From assembly GCA_002441095.1 (NCBI GenBank), contig DJVG01000056.1, forward strand, positions 1 to 52,859: a DNA stretch of 52,859 nucleotides, in the 5' to 3' direction. Below, in pieces: positions 22,166 through 30,667 of the stretch. The notes beneath the pieces were generated by a model that ran no database searches, was not told the DNA's origin, and saw nothing but the letters and a program-made list of their open reading frames with translations. The first letter of the stretch is position 1. The number at the start of each line of letters is the position of its first letter. This DNA is from Elusimicrobia bacterium UBA6262 (GTDB lineage Bacteria; CAYTYR01; UBA6262). A program made the position numbers and the translations under genes.

Positions 22166-22972
22166 ATGAAAAAACTGTTACTTTTAACATGTTTGCTAAG
22201 TTTGATCACCGGGAATCTGCTGGCGGGGCAAAAGCTGACCATGAGCGGATCAACCACGGTCCTGCCCATAGCCCAGAAAGCGGCAGAAGAATTTATGAAT
22301 GCCCATCCTGATGTGGATATCAGCGTCAGAGGCGGGGGTTCCGGGGTAGGAGTCGCGGCGGTCATTAACGGCACCGTGGATATTGGCAATGCCTCACGGG
22401 CAGCCAAAGCCAAGGAAATCGCCACCGCCCGGGGCAAGGGAGTCAATTTGCTCGGCACAGTAGTCGCTAAAGATGGTATATGTATCGTGGTTAATAAGGC
22501 TAACAACCTCGACAGCATCTCCCTGGAGACAGCAAAAAAGATCTATACCGGCGAAATCAGCAAATGGAGCGAGGCTGGTGGCAGCGGCGGGATGATCGTG
22601 ATCATTTCACGGGACACCGCCAGTGGCACGTTTGAAGTTTTCAATGAAAAGGTTTTAAAAGGAGCCAAAGTCAGGGAAGACGCACTGATGCTGGCTTCCA
22701 ACCAAGCGATCTTAACCTCTGTGTCCAATACTCCCGGAGCTATCGGGTATATCGGCTTAGGGTATGTTACTGATGAGGTCAAGTCCCTGGTAGTTAATGG
22801 GGTCACAGCTTCAAAAGAAACCGTGATCAGCGGCAAATATCCGGTAAGTCGTCCATTATATATGTATACTAATGGCACGCCTAAAGGCCTGGCTAAGCAA
22901 TTCCTGGATTATATCCTGGGCCCGACAGGCCAGAAGTTAGTCGAAGAAGCAGGATTTATCGCAGTAAAGTAA
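22166..22972 (+). CDS. pstS: Phosphate ABC transporter substrate-binding protein PstS (first system)
   Basis: The 268-residue periplasmic binding protein has a cleavable signal peptide ending near LLAG. Phosphate-binding loops are MSGSTTVLP near the mature N-terminus, GGGSGVG and SRDTASGTFEVF. The protein is of the shorter PBP_like_2 type, without the large insertions of E. coli PstS. It lies 63 bases after the porin gene and is followed by a hairpin and pstC. The RBS AAAGGAGAAG is strong. It would collect phosphate that enters through the porin and deliver it to PstCA. Confidence 0.9.
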   Translation: MKKLLLLTCLLSLITGNLLAGQKLTMSGSTTVLPIAQKAAEEFMNAHPDVDISVRGGGSGVGVAAVINGTVDIGNASRAAKAKEIATARGKGVNLLGTVVAKDGICIVVNKANNLDSISLETAKKIYTGEISKWSEAGGSGGMIVIISRDTASGTFEVFNEKVLKGAKVREDALMLASNQAILTSVSNTPGAIGYIGLGYVTDEVKSLVVNGVTASKETVISGKYPVSRPLYMYTNGTPKGLAKQFLDYILGPTGQKLVEEAGFIAVK

Positions 22973-22997
22973 ACATAGAATACCATGTTTACACCCC

Positions 22998-23039
22998 GGC
23001 TAAAAGCACTGCGGATCTAAGGTCCCGGTGCTTTTAGCC
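22998..23039 (+). terminator. Attenuator-like hairpin between pstS and pstC
   Basis: GGCTAAAAGCAC (22998-23009) pairs perfectly with GTGCTTTTAGCC (23028-23039), followed by ATCGTTTTAATTTA. It probably raises PstS over the membrane subunits by partial termination or by protecting the pstS mRNA end. Confidence 0.65.
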
Positions 23040-23064
23040 AATCGTTTTAATTTAAGGATAATAA

Positions 23065-23946
23065 ATGCAGCTAAAAAAGAAAAAAGAAAAATTATTAGAG
23101 TGGTTATTCCTTTTCTTTGCTTTCCTGTCCAATATTTTATTGGTCGGCATTATCATCATACTTTTCAAGGAAAGCCTGCCCCTGTTCAAGGAAATAAAAG
23201 TCCTGGATTTTCTACTGGGCCGGCACTGGTATCCCACGTATGATCCGGCTGAATTCGGCATCCTGCCGTTGATCTTAGGGTCATTATGGGTAACTATTGG
23301 TTCGCTGCTGGTAGCAGTGCCGCTGGGACTGGGCGCGGCTATTTACATATCTGAGATCGCTTCAACAAGTTTAAAAGAAATACTGAAGCCGGTGGTTGAA
23401 GTATTGGCCGGGATACCCTCCGTTGTCCTGGGGTTTTTCGGAATGGTCGTGATCGCTCCTTTCCTGCAGGAAGTTTTCAAACTACCCACTGGGCTCAATG
23501 CTTTAAATGGCTCTATTTTATTAGGCATTATGGCTATCCCTACTATCACCAGTATTTCAGAAGATTGCCTTTCCTCGGTACCGCGTGGTTTCAAAGAAGC
23601 TTCTTACGCTTTAGGCGCCAACCGCTGGGAAACCATGATCAAGGTTACTGTCCCGGCAGCTTTTTCCGGCATTAGTTCAGCAGTTATATTAGGCATGGGC
23701 CGGGCTATTGGTGAAACTATGACCGTACTTATGGTTGCAGGCGGATCAGCGGTTATTCCGCACTCCTTCCTGCAGCCAGTGCGGACCATGACCGCTACCA
23801 TAGCCGCGGAAATGGGAGAAACTGCTATTGGCAGTGAACATTATTATGCTTTATTTGGCATCGCGGTAGTGCTGTTCATCCTGACCCTTATCTTCAATAT
23901 CATCGCGGACCTGGTCGCCCAACGTTTCAGGAAAAGGATCGTCTAG
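23065..23946 (+). CDS. pstC: Phosphate ABC transporter permease PstC (first system)
   Basis: The 293-residue inner-membrane permease has about six TM segments. The cytoplasmic EAA-type loop reads PRGFKEASYALGANRWETMIKVTVPAA, the docking site for PstB. The first TM (LFLFFAFLSNILLVGIIIILF) and the VLGFFGMVVIAPFL segment fit PstC. It overlaps pstA by one base. It pairs with PstA to form the phosphate channel. Confidence 0.93.
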   Translation: MQLKKKKEKLLEWLFLFFAFLSNILLVGIIIILFKESLPLFKEIKVLDFLLGRHWYPTYDPAEFGILPLILGSLWVTIGSLLVAVPLGLGAAIYISEIASTSLKEILKPVVEVLAGIPSVVLGFFGMVVIAPFLQEVFKLPTGLNALNGSILLGIMAIPTITSISEDCLSSVPRGFKEASYALGANRWETMIKVTVPAAFSGISSAVILGMGRAIGETMTVLMVAGGSAVIPHSFLQPVRTMTATIAAEMGETAIGSEHYYALFGIAVVLFILTLIFNIIADLVAQRFRKRIV

Positions 23947-24821
23947 TGATCATAAATATGAATGCCCGGAAATGGCGTGAGATCAAACAACAAATAGGCT
24001 TTATGGCCGTGCAGCTGGCTGCGGTCATAATCTTTATTATCCTGGGAATTTTACTTTACTTCATATTCAGCCGCGGCATTACCGTGATCAGCTGGGACTT
24101 CCTGACCAAGATGCCGGAGAAAGGCATGACTGCCGGCGGCATATTCCCCGCCATACTTGGTTCTTTTTATCTCACGATAGGGGCCATACTGTTTGCCCTG
24201 CCACTGGGGATATTGGCGGCGATTTACATGACCGAGTATGCCACCCAGGGCAAGATCATCCGTATTATCCGCATCGGGATCAGTAATCTGGCCAGCGTAC
24301 CTTCAATTGTCTTTGGTTTATTTGGTTTGGCTCTCTTCGTTAATTACCTGAAGTTTGGCGTTTCCATTCTTTCCGGCAGTTTGACCTTGGGGATCATGAT
24401 ACTGCCGGTAATAATCCGGTCCAGCGAAGAAGCTTTATTGCTGGTACCAAACGGTTTCCGGGAAGCATCCCTGGCTTTAGGAGCTACGAAGTGGCAGACG
24501 ATCTATAAGATAGTATTACCTAATGCTATCGGCGGGATCATCACCGGGGCCATTCTGGGCGTCGGCCGGGTAGCCGGGGAAACAGCTCCTATTCTTTTCA
24601 CCGCGGCTACTTTTTATATCAGGAAGCTGCCTAATTCTATTTTCAGCGAGGTCATGGCCCTGCCTTATCATATCTATGCCTTAATGACTGAGGGCAGTCA
24701 TCCTAAAGAACAAAAAGCGATCGCTTACGGCGCTTCCTTAGTGCTTATTATCATGGTACTGGGAATAAACCTGCTGGCGATATTCATCCGTAACCATTAC
24801 AGGAGGAAAAAGAAGTGGTAA
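23946..24821 (+). CDS. pstA: Phosphate ABC transporter permease PstA (first system)
   Basis: The 291-residue permease has about six TM segments and the EAA loop PNGFREASLALGATKWQTIYKIVLPNAIGG. The PSIVFGLFGLALFV segment is typical of PstA. The start is a GTG overlapping the pstC stop, with AGGAAAAGG upstream; an ATG 12 bases later is an alternative. The C-terminal tail is basic (RNHYRRKKKW). It overlaps pstB. Confidence 0.93.
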   Translation: MIINMNARKWREIKQQIGFMAVQLAAVIIFIILGILLYFIFSRGITVISWDFLTKMPEKGMTAGGIFPAILGSFYLTIGAILFALPLGILAAIYMTEYATQGKIIRIIRIGISNLASVPSIVFGLFGLALFVNYLKFGVSILSGSLTLGIMILPVIIRSSEEALLLVPNGFREASLALGATKWQTIYKIVLPNAIGGIITGAILGVGRVAGETAPILFTAATFYIRKLPNSIFSEVMALPYHIYALMTEGSHPKEQKAIAYGASLVLIIMVLGINLLAIFIRNHYRRKKKW

Positions 24822-25585
24822 ATAGTGTAACGAATATGCGTATGGAAGTAAAAAACCTTAATTTTTATTATGGCCGGAACCTGGCCTTAAAAAACATTAA
24901 CATGGGGATAGAAAATAATAAGGTGACCGCGGTGATCGGACCGTCTGGCTGCGGCAAATCCACTTTTATCAGGATCCTGAACCGGATGAATGACATTATT
25001 ATCGGCAGCCGGGTTGAAGGTGAAATCCTGCTGGATGGAGACAACATCTATGCCCCCCAAGTGGATGTCGTAGATATCCGCCGCAAAATAGGCATGGTGT
25101 TCCAGAAATCAAATCCCTTTCCTAAATCTATTTTTGACAATATTGCCTATGGCCTGAAGATCAATGGCATTAGCAATAAAACAGAAATAACTGACCGGGT
25201 GGAAATGAGCCTGAAAAACTCCGCTCTGTGGGAAGAAGTACGGGACCGGCTGGACGATAATGCTTTTGAACTCTCAGGCGGGCAGCAACAAAGACTGTGC
25301 ATTGCCCGGGCTTTGGCCATTGAACCAGAGGTCATACTATTTGACGAGCCCTGCTCTGCTTTGGACCCTATCTCCACTGCCAAGATCGAGGAATTGATCA
25401 ACCAGTTGAAAGAAAGATATACCATTGCTATTGTCACGCATAATATGCAGCAGGCAGCGCGTATTTCTGATTATACTGGCTTCTTTTTACTGGGTGAATT
25501 AATAGAATTCGACAAAACGGAAAAAATATTCACTAATCCGTCCCAAAAGCAGACCGAAGATTATATTACCGGGAGGTTTGGTTAA
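24815..25585 (+). CDS. pstB: Phosphate ABC transporter ATPase PstB (first system, canonical)
   Basis: The 256-residue ATPase has all motifs intact: Walker A GPSGCGKST, Q loop MVFQKSNPFPKSI, signature LSGGQQQR, Walker B VILFDEPCSALDP and H loop IVTHNMQQAAR. The start is a GTG with AGGAGG at 8 bases; an internal ATG at 24842 (MEVKNLNFYYG) also makes a full domain. Being complete, it can form a homodimer. It ends the first pst set; the second starts 60 bases later from its own promoter. Confidence 0.93.
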   Translation: MVNSVTNMRMEVKNLNFYYGRNLALKNINMGIENNKVTAVIGPSGCGKSTFIRILNRMNDIIIGSRVEGEILLDGDNIYAPQVDVVDIRRKIGMVFQKSNPFPKSIFDNIAYGLKINGISNKTEITDRVEMSLKNSALWEEVRDRLDDNAFELSGGQQQRLCIARALAIEPEVILFDEPCSALDPISTAKIEELINQLKERYTIAIVTHNMQQAARISDYTGFFLLGELIEFDKTEKIFTNPSQKQTEDYITGRFG

Positions 25586-25610
25586 GGCTTAGGGTATTCA
25601 TATTTATTCC

Positions 25611-25639
25611 TTGAAACGACGCATAGATTTTGATATACT
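25611..25639 (+). promoter_or_regulatory. Promoter of the second pstS, leaderless type
   Basis: TTGAAA (25611-25616), 17 bases, TATACT (25634-25639), then 6 bases to the ATG at 25646. There is no RBS. No PhoB half sites are seen, so the second system may be constitutive or only read through from the first. Confidence 0.7.
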
Positions 25640-25645
25640 AGCTCT

Positions 25646-26437
25646 ATGCAAAAATCCAAGCTCGTCTTTTTTTTATGCCTGCTAACCGTAATTGGCTGTG
25701 CCCGTGACAAAGCGGGTACCGGCATTACTGTTGCCGGGTCAACCAGTGTACAGCCATTTGCCGATAAGTGGGCCGAGGTCTACATGGATGAACATCCTGA
25801 CCAAGTTGTTAACATCCAGGGGGGCGGCTCCAGTGCCGGTATCCAGGCCGCTAAAAGCGGCGCCTGTAACATCGGGACTTCTTCGCGCGAGCTCAAGCCG
25901 GATGAAAAAGACTTAACTGAAATCGTGGTAGCCAGGGACGGATTGGCGATCATAGTCCACACATCAAATCGTATTGATAATCTAACCATAGAACAAGTCA
26001 AAGGTATCTTTACCGGGAAGATCAGGAATTGGCGGGAAATAGGCGGAAACGATAAACTGATCACTGTGGTTACCAGGGAAGAGGGATCCGGCACGCGCGG
26101 CGCTTTCCAGGAACTGGTCATGAAAAAAGACCGTGTGGCCAAGAGCGCCATAGTGCAAGATTCCAACGGCACTGTGCGCGAGATCGTAGCTGGCGATCCA
26201 AATGCTATCGGGTATATATCACTGGGATTGGTCAATAATAAGGTCCGGGCCCTTAAACTCAACGGGGTCCCGGCTACTGACGAGAATATAATTTCCAAAA
26301 AATATAAGTTGGTACGACCGTTCCTGTTCGTTACTAAGGGAGAACCAACACCGGTTTGCCGGGAATTTATCGACTTTGTGCAATCCGCAGAAGGGCAAAA
26401 ACTCGTATCTGAAGAAGGATTGATCCCCGTAAAATGA
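25646..26437 (+). CDS. pstS: Lipoprotein phosphate-binding protein PstS (second system)
   Basis: The 263-residue protein has a lipoprotein signal peptide (MQKSKLVFFLCLLTVIGC, lipid on Cys18). The ligand-binding loops are VAGSTSVQP, GGGSSAGIQ and TREEGSGTRGAF. Unlike the first PstS it is membrane-anchored. It starts without an RBS 6 bases after a -10 box, so it is probably translated from a leaderless mRNA. The stop overlaps the pstC start (ATGA). The two PstS proteins are only moderately similar, so this is an old duplication or a separate acquisition and not a recent copy. Confidence 0.9.
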   Translation: MQKSKLVFFLCLLTVIGCARDKAGTGITVAGSTSVQPFADKWAEVYMDEHPDQVVNIQGGGSSAGIQAAKSGACNIGTSSRELKPDEKDLTEIVVARDGLAIIVHTSNRIDNLTIEQVKGIFTGKIRNWREIGGNDKLITVVTREEGSGTRGAFQELVMKKDRVAKSAIVQDSNGTVREIVAGDPNAIGYISLGLVNNKVRALKLNGVPATDENIISKKYKLVRPFLFVTKGEPTPVCREFIDFVQSAEGQKLVSEEGLIPVK

Positions 26438-27297
26438 CCCGTTTAGAACGTAATGAACGTCTTATCAAGATCGCCTTGTTCGTGATCGCCTGTTCAGCTG
26501 TATCTATACTGGCAGTGATCACAATATTTATTTTTTCCGAAGGCACTCCCATCATGTTCAAATACGGGCTTAGAAGTTTCCTGCTGGGATTGGACTGGTA
26601 CCCTTCGGAACAAAGTTTTGGCCTGCTGCCTATGATCATCGGGTCAGTAATGGTCACTTTCGGCTCACTACTGGTGGGAGTTCCGTTTGGGCTGGCCTGC
26701 GCTATATTTCTTACTGAGTTTTCCAGTCGCCGCCTCCGGCATATATTGAAACCTATAATAGAATTATTAGCCGGTATTCCGTCCGTAGTATATGGTTTTA
26801 TTGGAGTAGTGATCCTGGTGCCCTTTATCCGCGAAACTCTCGGTGGCCCCGGACTATCAGTGCTGGCAGCTTCTATTATTTTGGGGATCATGATCCTGCC
26901 AACCATTATCAGTATCTCCATTGATTCCCTGCAAGCCGTGCCGCGCAGTTACCGCGAAGGATCTATAGCTTTAGGCGCCACTAAATGGCAAACCACTAAG
27001 ATGGTTATCCTGCCGGCAGCCAAATCTGGCATTATCGCCAGCATTATCCTGGGGATGGGCCGCGCGATCGGCGAGACCATGGCCGTGATCATGATCGCCG
27101 GAAATGCCATTAATATCCCTCGATCGGTATTAGATCCTGTCCGCACCCTAACCTCTAATATCGCTTTGGAAATGGGTTATGCCAGCGGAGAGCACCGTCA
27201 AGCTTTATTCGCCACCGGAGTAATACTTTTTATTATTATTATGATCTTAAATACTATTGCCAATGCCACCTCTGTTAAGGGAAAGGCGGCTAAATAA
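26434..27297 (+). CDS. pstC: Phosphate ABC transporter permease PstC (second system)
   Basis: The 287-residue permease is paralogous to the first PstC. The EAA loop reads PRSYREGSIALGATKWQTTKMVILPAAKSG and the LAGIPSVVYGFIGVVILVPF segment is typical. About six TM helices. It is translationally coupled on both sides (ATGA with pstS, TAATG with pstA). Confidence 0.93.
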   Translation: MTRLERNERLIKIALFVIACSAVSILAVITIFIFSEGTPIMFKYGLRSFLLGLDWYPSEQSFGLLPMIIGSVMVTFGSLLVGVPFGLACAIFLTEFSSRRLRHILKPIIELLAGIPSVVYGFIGVVILVPFIRETLGGPGLSVLAASIILGIMILPTIISISIDSLQAVPRSYREGSIALGATKWQTTKMVILPAAKSGIIASIILGMGRAIGETMAVIMIAGNAINIPRSVLDPVRTLTSNIALEMGYASGEHRQALFATGVILFIIIMILNTIANATSVKGKAAK

Positions 27298-28133
27298 TGT
27301 ATCTCAACCCTAAGATCGAACAACGAGTGGTCCAGGCGATCCTTTGGGTGTTCACGTTGGCCACTGTTTTTATCCTGTTTTTTATCATTTTCTATATTTT
27401 ACATAAAGGGCTGCCGGTATTAAGCTATAATTTTTTAACCACCAATCCGCTGGATATGGGGAAAAGCGGCGGTATTTATTCTACCATTATCGGGACTATT
27501 GCTTTAACCATTATGTCTTTATTAATCGCCACTCCTTTAGGGGTCGGAACAGCTATCTACCTCACGGAATATACCCGTGAGAGCAGGATTACCAGGGTAA
27601 TCCGTTTCGGATCTGAATGCCTGTCCGGGATCCCCTCTATTATTTTCGGATTATTTGGTTTTATTTTATTCGTCACTAAATTAAAGATGGGCTGGTCAAT
27701 ATTGAGCGGCGGCCTGACCCTGGCTTTCATGCTCCTGCCAACCATTATACGCACCAGTGAAGAAGCCATTAAATCGGTCCCTTATAATCTCCATGAAGTC
27801 AGCTATTCCCTCGGCAGTACCCAGTGGCAGACTGTGACCAAAGTAGTATTGCCTTCGGCTTTACCCGGCATCCTGACCGGAGTGATCCTGAGCGTTGGCC
27901 GCAGTGTCGGAGAAACCGCGGCAGTGATCTTTACAGCCGGCAGTGCTTTGCGCATGCCCACTTCCCTGTTCTCCTCTTCACGAACCATGGCCGTACATTT
28001 CTTTATCCTGGCCAGGGAAGGAATATCGATGCCCAATGCTTATGGCACAGCGGCAGTGCTGATCATCACTATCCTGATAATTAATATTATCGCTTACCGG
28101 TTAATGCACAAATTTATCAAGAAATACAGCTAG
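27297..28133 (+). CDS. pstA: Phosphate ABC transporter permease PstA (second system)
   Basis: The 278-residue permease is paralogous to the first PstA. The EAA loop reads PYNLHEVSYSLGSTQWQTVTKVVLPSALPG, slightly divergent (EVSYSLGS in place of EASLALGA). GIPSIIFGLFGFILFV is typical. The divergence at the ATPase-docking loop is notable because its partner ATPases are unusual (see the two genes downstream). Confidence 0.92.
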   Translation: MYLNPKIEQRVVQAILWVFTLATVFILFFIIFYILHKGLPVLSYNFLTTNPLDMGKSGGIYSTIIGTIALTIMSLLIATPLGVGTAIYLTEYTRESRITRVIRFGSECLSGIPSIIFGLFGFILFVTKLKMGWSILSGGLTLAFMLLPTIIRTSEEAIKSVPYNLHEVSYSLGSTQWQTVTKVVLPSALPGILTGVILSVGRSVGETAAVIFTAGSALRMPTSLFSSSRTMAVHFFILAREGISMPNAYGTAAVLIITILIINIIAYRLMHKFIKKYS

Positions 28134-28152
28134 GCCATACTGAGGATTTTCT

Positions 28153-28911
28153 ATGAGTGACCGCATTATTCAGACAGATAATTTCAGCCACTATTTCGGG
28201 GCTATCCAAACCCTGAAAAATATAAATCTGGAAGTACGCCGGAACGAGATACTGGGAATTATCGGTCCGGCCGGCAGCGGGAAATCAACTTTTTTACGCG
28301 CTCTTAACCGTCTCAATGACCTGACCTATGGCTCACGGATCGAGGGAACTATTAAAATAGACGGGCAGGACATTTATGCCCCTGGTACCAGCATAGTGGA
28401 ATTGCGGAGAAAATTGGGTATGGTCTTTGCTACACCGATCCCCCTCCCCCGCTCGATCTATGAAAACGTTGCTTTTGGCGCAAAAATGGCTGGGATAAAA
28501 AGTAAGTCAGAACTTAATGAACTGGTAACAGATTGCCTGGTTAAAACTACCCTCTTCGAAGAAGTCAAAGACCGCTTGGACAGCAGCGCTACAAAGCTCT
28601 CCGGCGGCCAGCAGCAGCGGCTCTGTATCGCCCGTATACTGGCCCTGAAACCAGAGTTTATTTTGCTGGACGAACCATGCTCCGGACTGGACCCGATCTC
28701 AACAATGAAGATTGAGGAATCCCTGCGCCAGTTAAAAAACGAATACACTATTATTCTGGTCACTAACAATACTAAACAGGCAGCCAGGGTAGCTGACCGC
28801 ACGGCTTTTTTCCTGAATGGCGAGCTTATCGAGATCGGTCAAACTGAAAAAATATTTACCACTCCGGCGGATCAACGAACCAATGACTATATTTCGGGAA
28901 GGTTTGGCTAA
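28153..28911 (+). CDS. pstB: PstB-like ATPase with altered Q loop and H loop (second system)
   Basis: The 252-residue ATPase keeps Walker A (GPAGSGKST), the signature LSGGQQQR and Walker B with catalytic Glu (ILLDEPCSGLDP). The Q-loop Gln is replaced by Ala93 (MVFATPIPLPRSI; canonical MVFQ) and the switch His of the H loop is replaced by Asn205 (LVTNNTKQAAR; canonical VTHN). Both residues work in cis with Walker A, so the nucleotide site built on this subunit should be poorly active. The intact signature could still complete the site of a partner. It is followed after a repeat element by another PstB whose signature is altered. Confidence 0.9.
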   Translation: MSDRIIQTDNFSHYFGAIQTLKNINLEVRRNEILGIIGPAGSGKSTFLRALNRLNDLTYGSRIEGTIKIDGQDIYAPGTSIVELRRKLGMVFATPIPLPRSIYENVAFGAKMAGIKSKSELNELVTDCLVKTTLFEEVKDRLDSSATKLSGGQQQRLCIARILALKPEFILLDEPCSGLDPISTMKIEESLRQLKNEYTIILVTNNTKQAARVADRTAFFLNGELIEIGQTEKIFTTPADQRTNDYISGRFG

Positions 28912-28921
28912 AATAAAACAA

Positions 28922-29046
28922 TTTTGAGTTATAAATTTTAAGTTTTGAGTTAAGGTAAAAAGCTCTTTGGTATACATTTCCGCCCTTAAGCTTGGCGGAT
29001 CCGCCTCTGGCGGAAATTCAAAACTCAACACTCAAAACTCAAAACT
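28922..29046. repeat. Heptamer-arm inverted repeat, TTTTGAG type
   Basis: The left arm (28922-28955) has TTTTGAG, TTATAAA, TTTTAAG and TTTTGAG heptamers. The right arm (29014-29046) has the inverse AACTCAA words. Between them is a nested GC palindrome (TTTCCGCC, GGCGGATCCGCC, GGCGGAAA, 28977-29016). The element begins 10 bases after the pstB stop. Confidence 0.8.
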
Positions 29047-29061
29047 GCTTTGAAGGAAAAA

Positions 29062-29814
29062 ATGAGCATAATAGAAGTAAACAATTTATCGTTATTTTAC
29101 GGCAATTTTCAGGCGTTGAAGAATATTAACCTGAACGTTGAGCAACAAAAGATCACCGCGCTGATCGGGCCTTCCGGTTGCGGCAAATCAACTTTCTTAA
29201 GATGCCTGAACCGGATGAATGACCTGATTGATGATGTGCACATAACCGGCTCGGTAAAAATAGCCAGCCACGATATTTATCATAATAGTTTTGACCTATT
29301 GGGATTACGTAAAAAAGTGGGCATGGTATTTCAAAGGCCTAATCCCTTCCCCTTAAGTATTTATGACAATGTTGTATATGGTTTACGGGTGCATGGCATA
29401 CTGGATAAGAAAATTATGGAAGAAAAGCTAAAGTGGAGCCTGGAATCAGTGCACTTGTGGGCTGAAGTAAAAGACAAACTGGATGCTAATGCGCTTACCC
29501 TTTCCGGAGAACAGCAGCAACGTCTTTGTATCGCCCGCCTGGCGGCAGTGGAACCGGAAGTCTTACTTATGGATGAACCATGTTCCGCGCTGGATCCGAT
29601 CTCTACTGCCAAAATTGAAGACCTGATGTATGAACTGAAAAAGCAATATACGATCATTATCGTGACGCATAATATGCAACAAGCGGCACGGGTATCTGAG
29701 TATACCGGATATTTCCTGTTGGGTGACCTGGTAGAGTTTGGGGAAACCACCCAGATCTTTACCAGCCCCAAGGATTCACGGACGGAAGACTATCTCACGG
29801 GGAGATTCGGTTAA
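29062..29814 (+). CDS. pstB: PstB-like ATPase with altered signature motif
   Basis: The 250-residue ATPase has intact Walker A (GPSGCGKST), Q loop (MVFQRPNPFPLSI), Walker B (VLLMDEPCSALDP) and H loop (IVTHNMQQAAR). The signature reads LSGEQQQR, with Glu150 in place of the second Gly, and the following helix reads IARLAAVEPE in place of IARALAVEPE. The ATG at 29062 has AAGGA just upstream; a TTG start at 29050 is less likely. The lesion sits on the surface that would complete the ATP site of the preceding PstB, whose own Q and H residues are lost, so the two look co-evolved as a heterodimer. It is followed by another repeat and phoU. Confidence 0.9.
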   Translation: MSIIEVNNLSLFYGNFQALKNINLNVEQQKITALIGPSGCGKSTFLRCLNRMNDLIDDVHITGSVKIASHDIYHNSFDLLGLRKKVGMVFQRPNPFPLSIYDNVVYGLRVHGILDKKIMEEKLKWSLESVHLWAEVKDKLDANALTLSGEQQQRLCIARLAAVEPEVLLMDEPCSALDPISTAKIEDLMYELKKQYTIIIVTHNMQQAARVSEYTGYFLLGDLVEFGETTQIFTSPKDSRTEDYLTGRFG

Positions 29815-29824
29815 AATAAATACA

Positions 29825-29921
29825 GTAACGAGTTAGCGAGTTGCGAGTTGCGAGTTTTGAAAAAGCATTTAATAATTATTTTTAATCTAAACCCGCAACC
29901 CGAAACCTGGAACCCGTAACT
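29825..29921. repeat. Heptamer-arm inverted repeat, GAGTTGC type (copy 1)
   Basis: The left arm is GAGTTGC heptamers (29825-29859) and the right arm AACCCGN/AACCTGG heptamers (29890-29921). The centre reads GCGAGTTTTGAAAAAGCATT, which is shared with the copies at 32266 and 32610. It lies between the last pstB and phoU. Confidence 0.85.
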
Positions 29922-29938
29922 AATTTTAGGAGGGAACA

Positions 29939-30610
29939 ATGCAACGGCATTTTGACGAAGAATTAGCAGACCTTAGTAAAGAGGTATTGCGCATGGGCAG
30001 CTTAACCGAAGAATCGATCTTTAAATCGGTTGAAGCTTTAAAAGCTCGCAGCGTGGAACAAGCCAACCAGGTAATTACTGAAGATAAAAAAATAGACGAG
30101 ATGGAATTGGCTATTGATGAAAAATGCCTTGATCTGCTGGCCTTGCACCAGCCGATGGCTATTGACCTGCGTTTTATTACTATGACCATGAAAATCTGTA
30201 CTGACCTGGAACGCATAGCCGACCTGGCCGTGGATATTGCCCAGCGCAGCATGGAAATAGCTGGCAAGCCACAACTCAAACCTTTGATCGATATTCCCAA
30301 GCTGGCTACGCTGGCCCAAAACATGGTCAAGGACGCGATTGACGCCTTTGTGAACAAAGATGTGGAACTGGCTAAAAAAGTCATCTTGCGCGACCCAGAC
30401 GCTGATAACCTGCGTAACCTGGTCCAGTCAGAATTAATCAATGATTATATTTCCAAAGACGCGTCCACTGCTCCCCGGGCAGTAGCCCTGCTGCTGGTTG
30501 CCCGCCATTTGGAGAGGATCTGTGACCACACCACAAATATTGCTGAAGATGTCATTTACATGGTCGAAGGAAAAGTAGTGAAACATCATTTGGAAGCACT
30601 GGGGTCATAA
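29939..30610 (+). CDS. phoU: Phosphate signalling regulator PhoU
   Basis: The 223-residue all-helical protein has two PhoU repeats. The metal-binding ExxxD motifs are TDLERIADLAVDIAQ (about residues 84-98) and RHLERICDHTTNIAEDVIYM (about 187-206). PhoU mediates between PstB and PhoR and keeps the kinase off when phosphate is abundant. GGAGG precedes the ATG. The position after the pst genes is typical. Confidence 0.95.
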   Translation: MQRHFDEELADLSKEVLRMGSLTEESIFKSVEALKARSVEQANQVITEDKKIDEMELAIDEKCLDLLALHQPMAIDLRFITMTMKICTDLERIADLAVDIAQRSMEIAGKPQLKPLIDIPKLATLAQNMVKDAIDAFVNKDVELAKKVILRDPDADNLRNLVQSELINDYISKDASTAPRAVALLLVARHLERICDHTTNIAEDVIYMVEGKVVKHHLEALGS

Positions 30611-30667
30611 TAATTACAGCGTAATCTTATTTCTAATCTCTGTAATTGACTTTAAAGGAGGCGGAAA

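Noticed and set aside
22111..22311. Plus-strand 66-codon frame starting in the GTCATGT repeat
   Set aside because: It overlaps the pstS start in another frame, and its first codons are only the tandem repeat.
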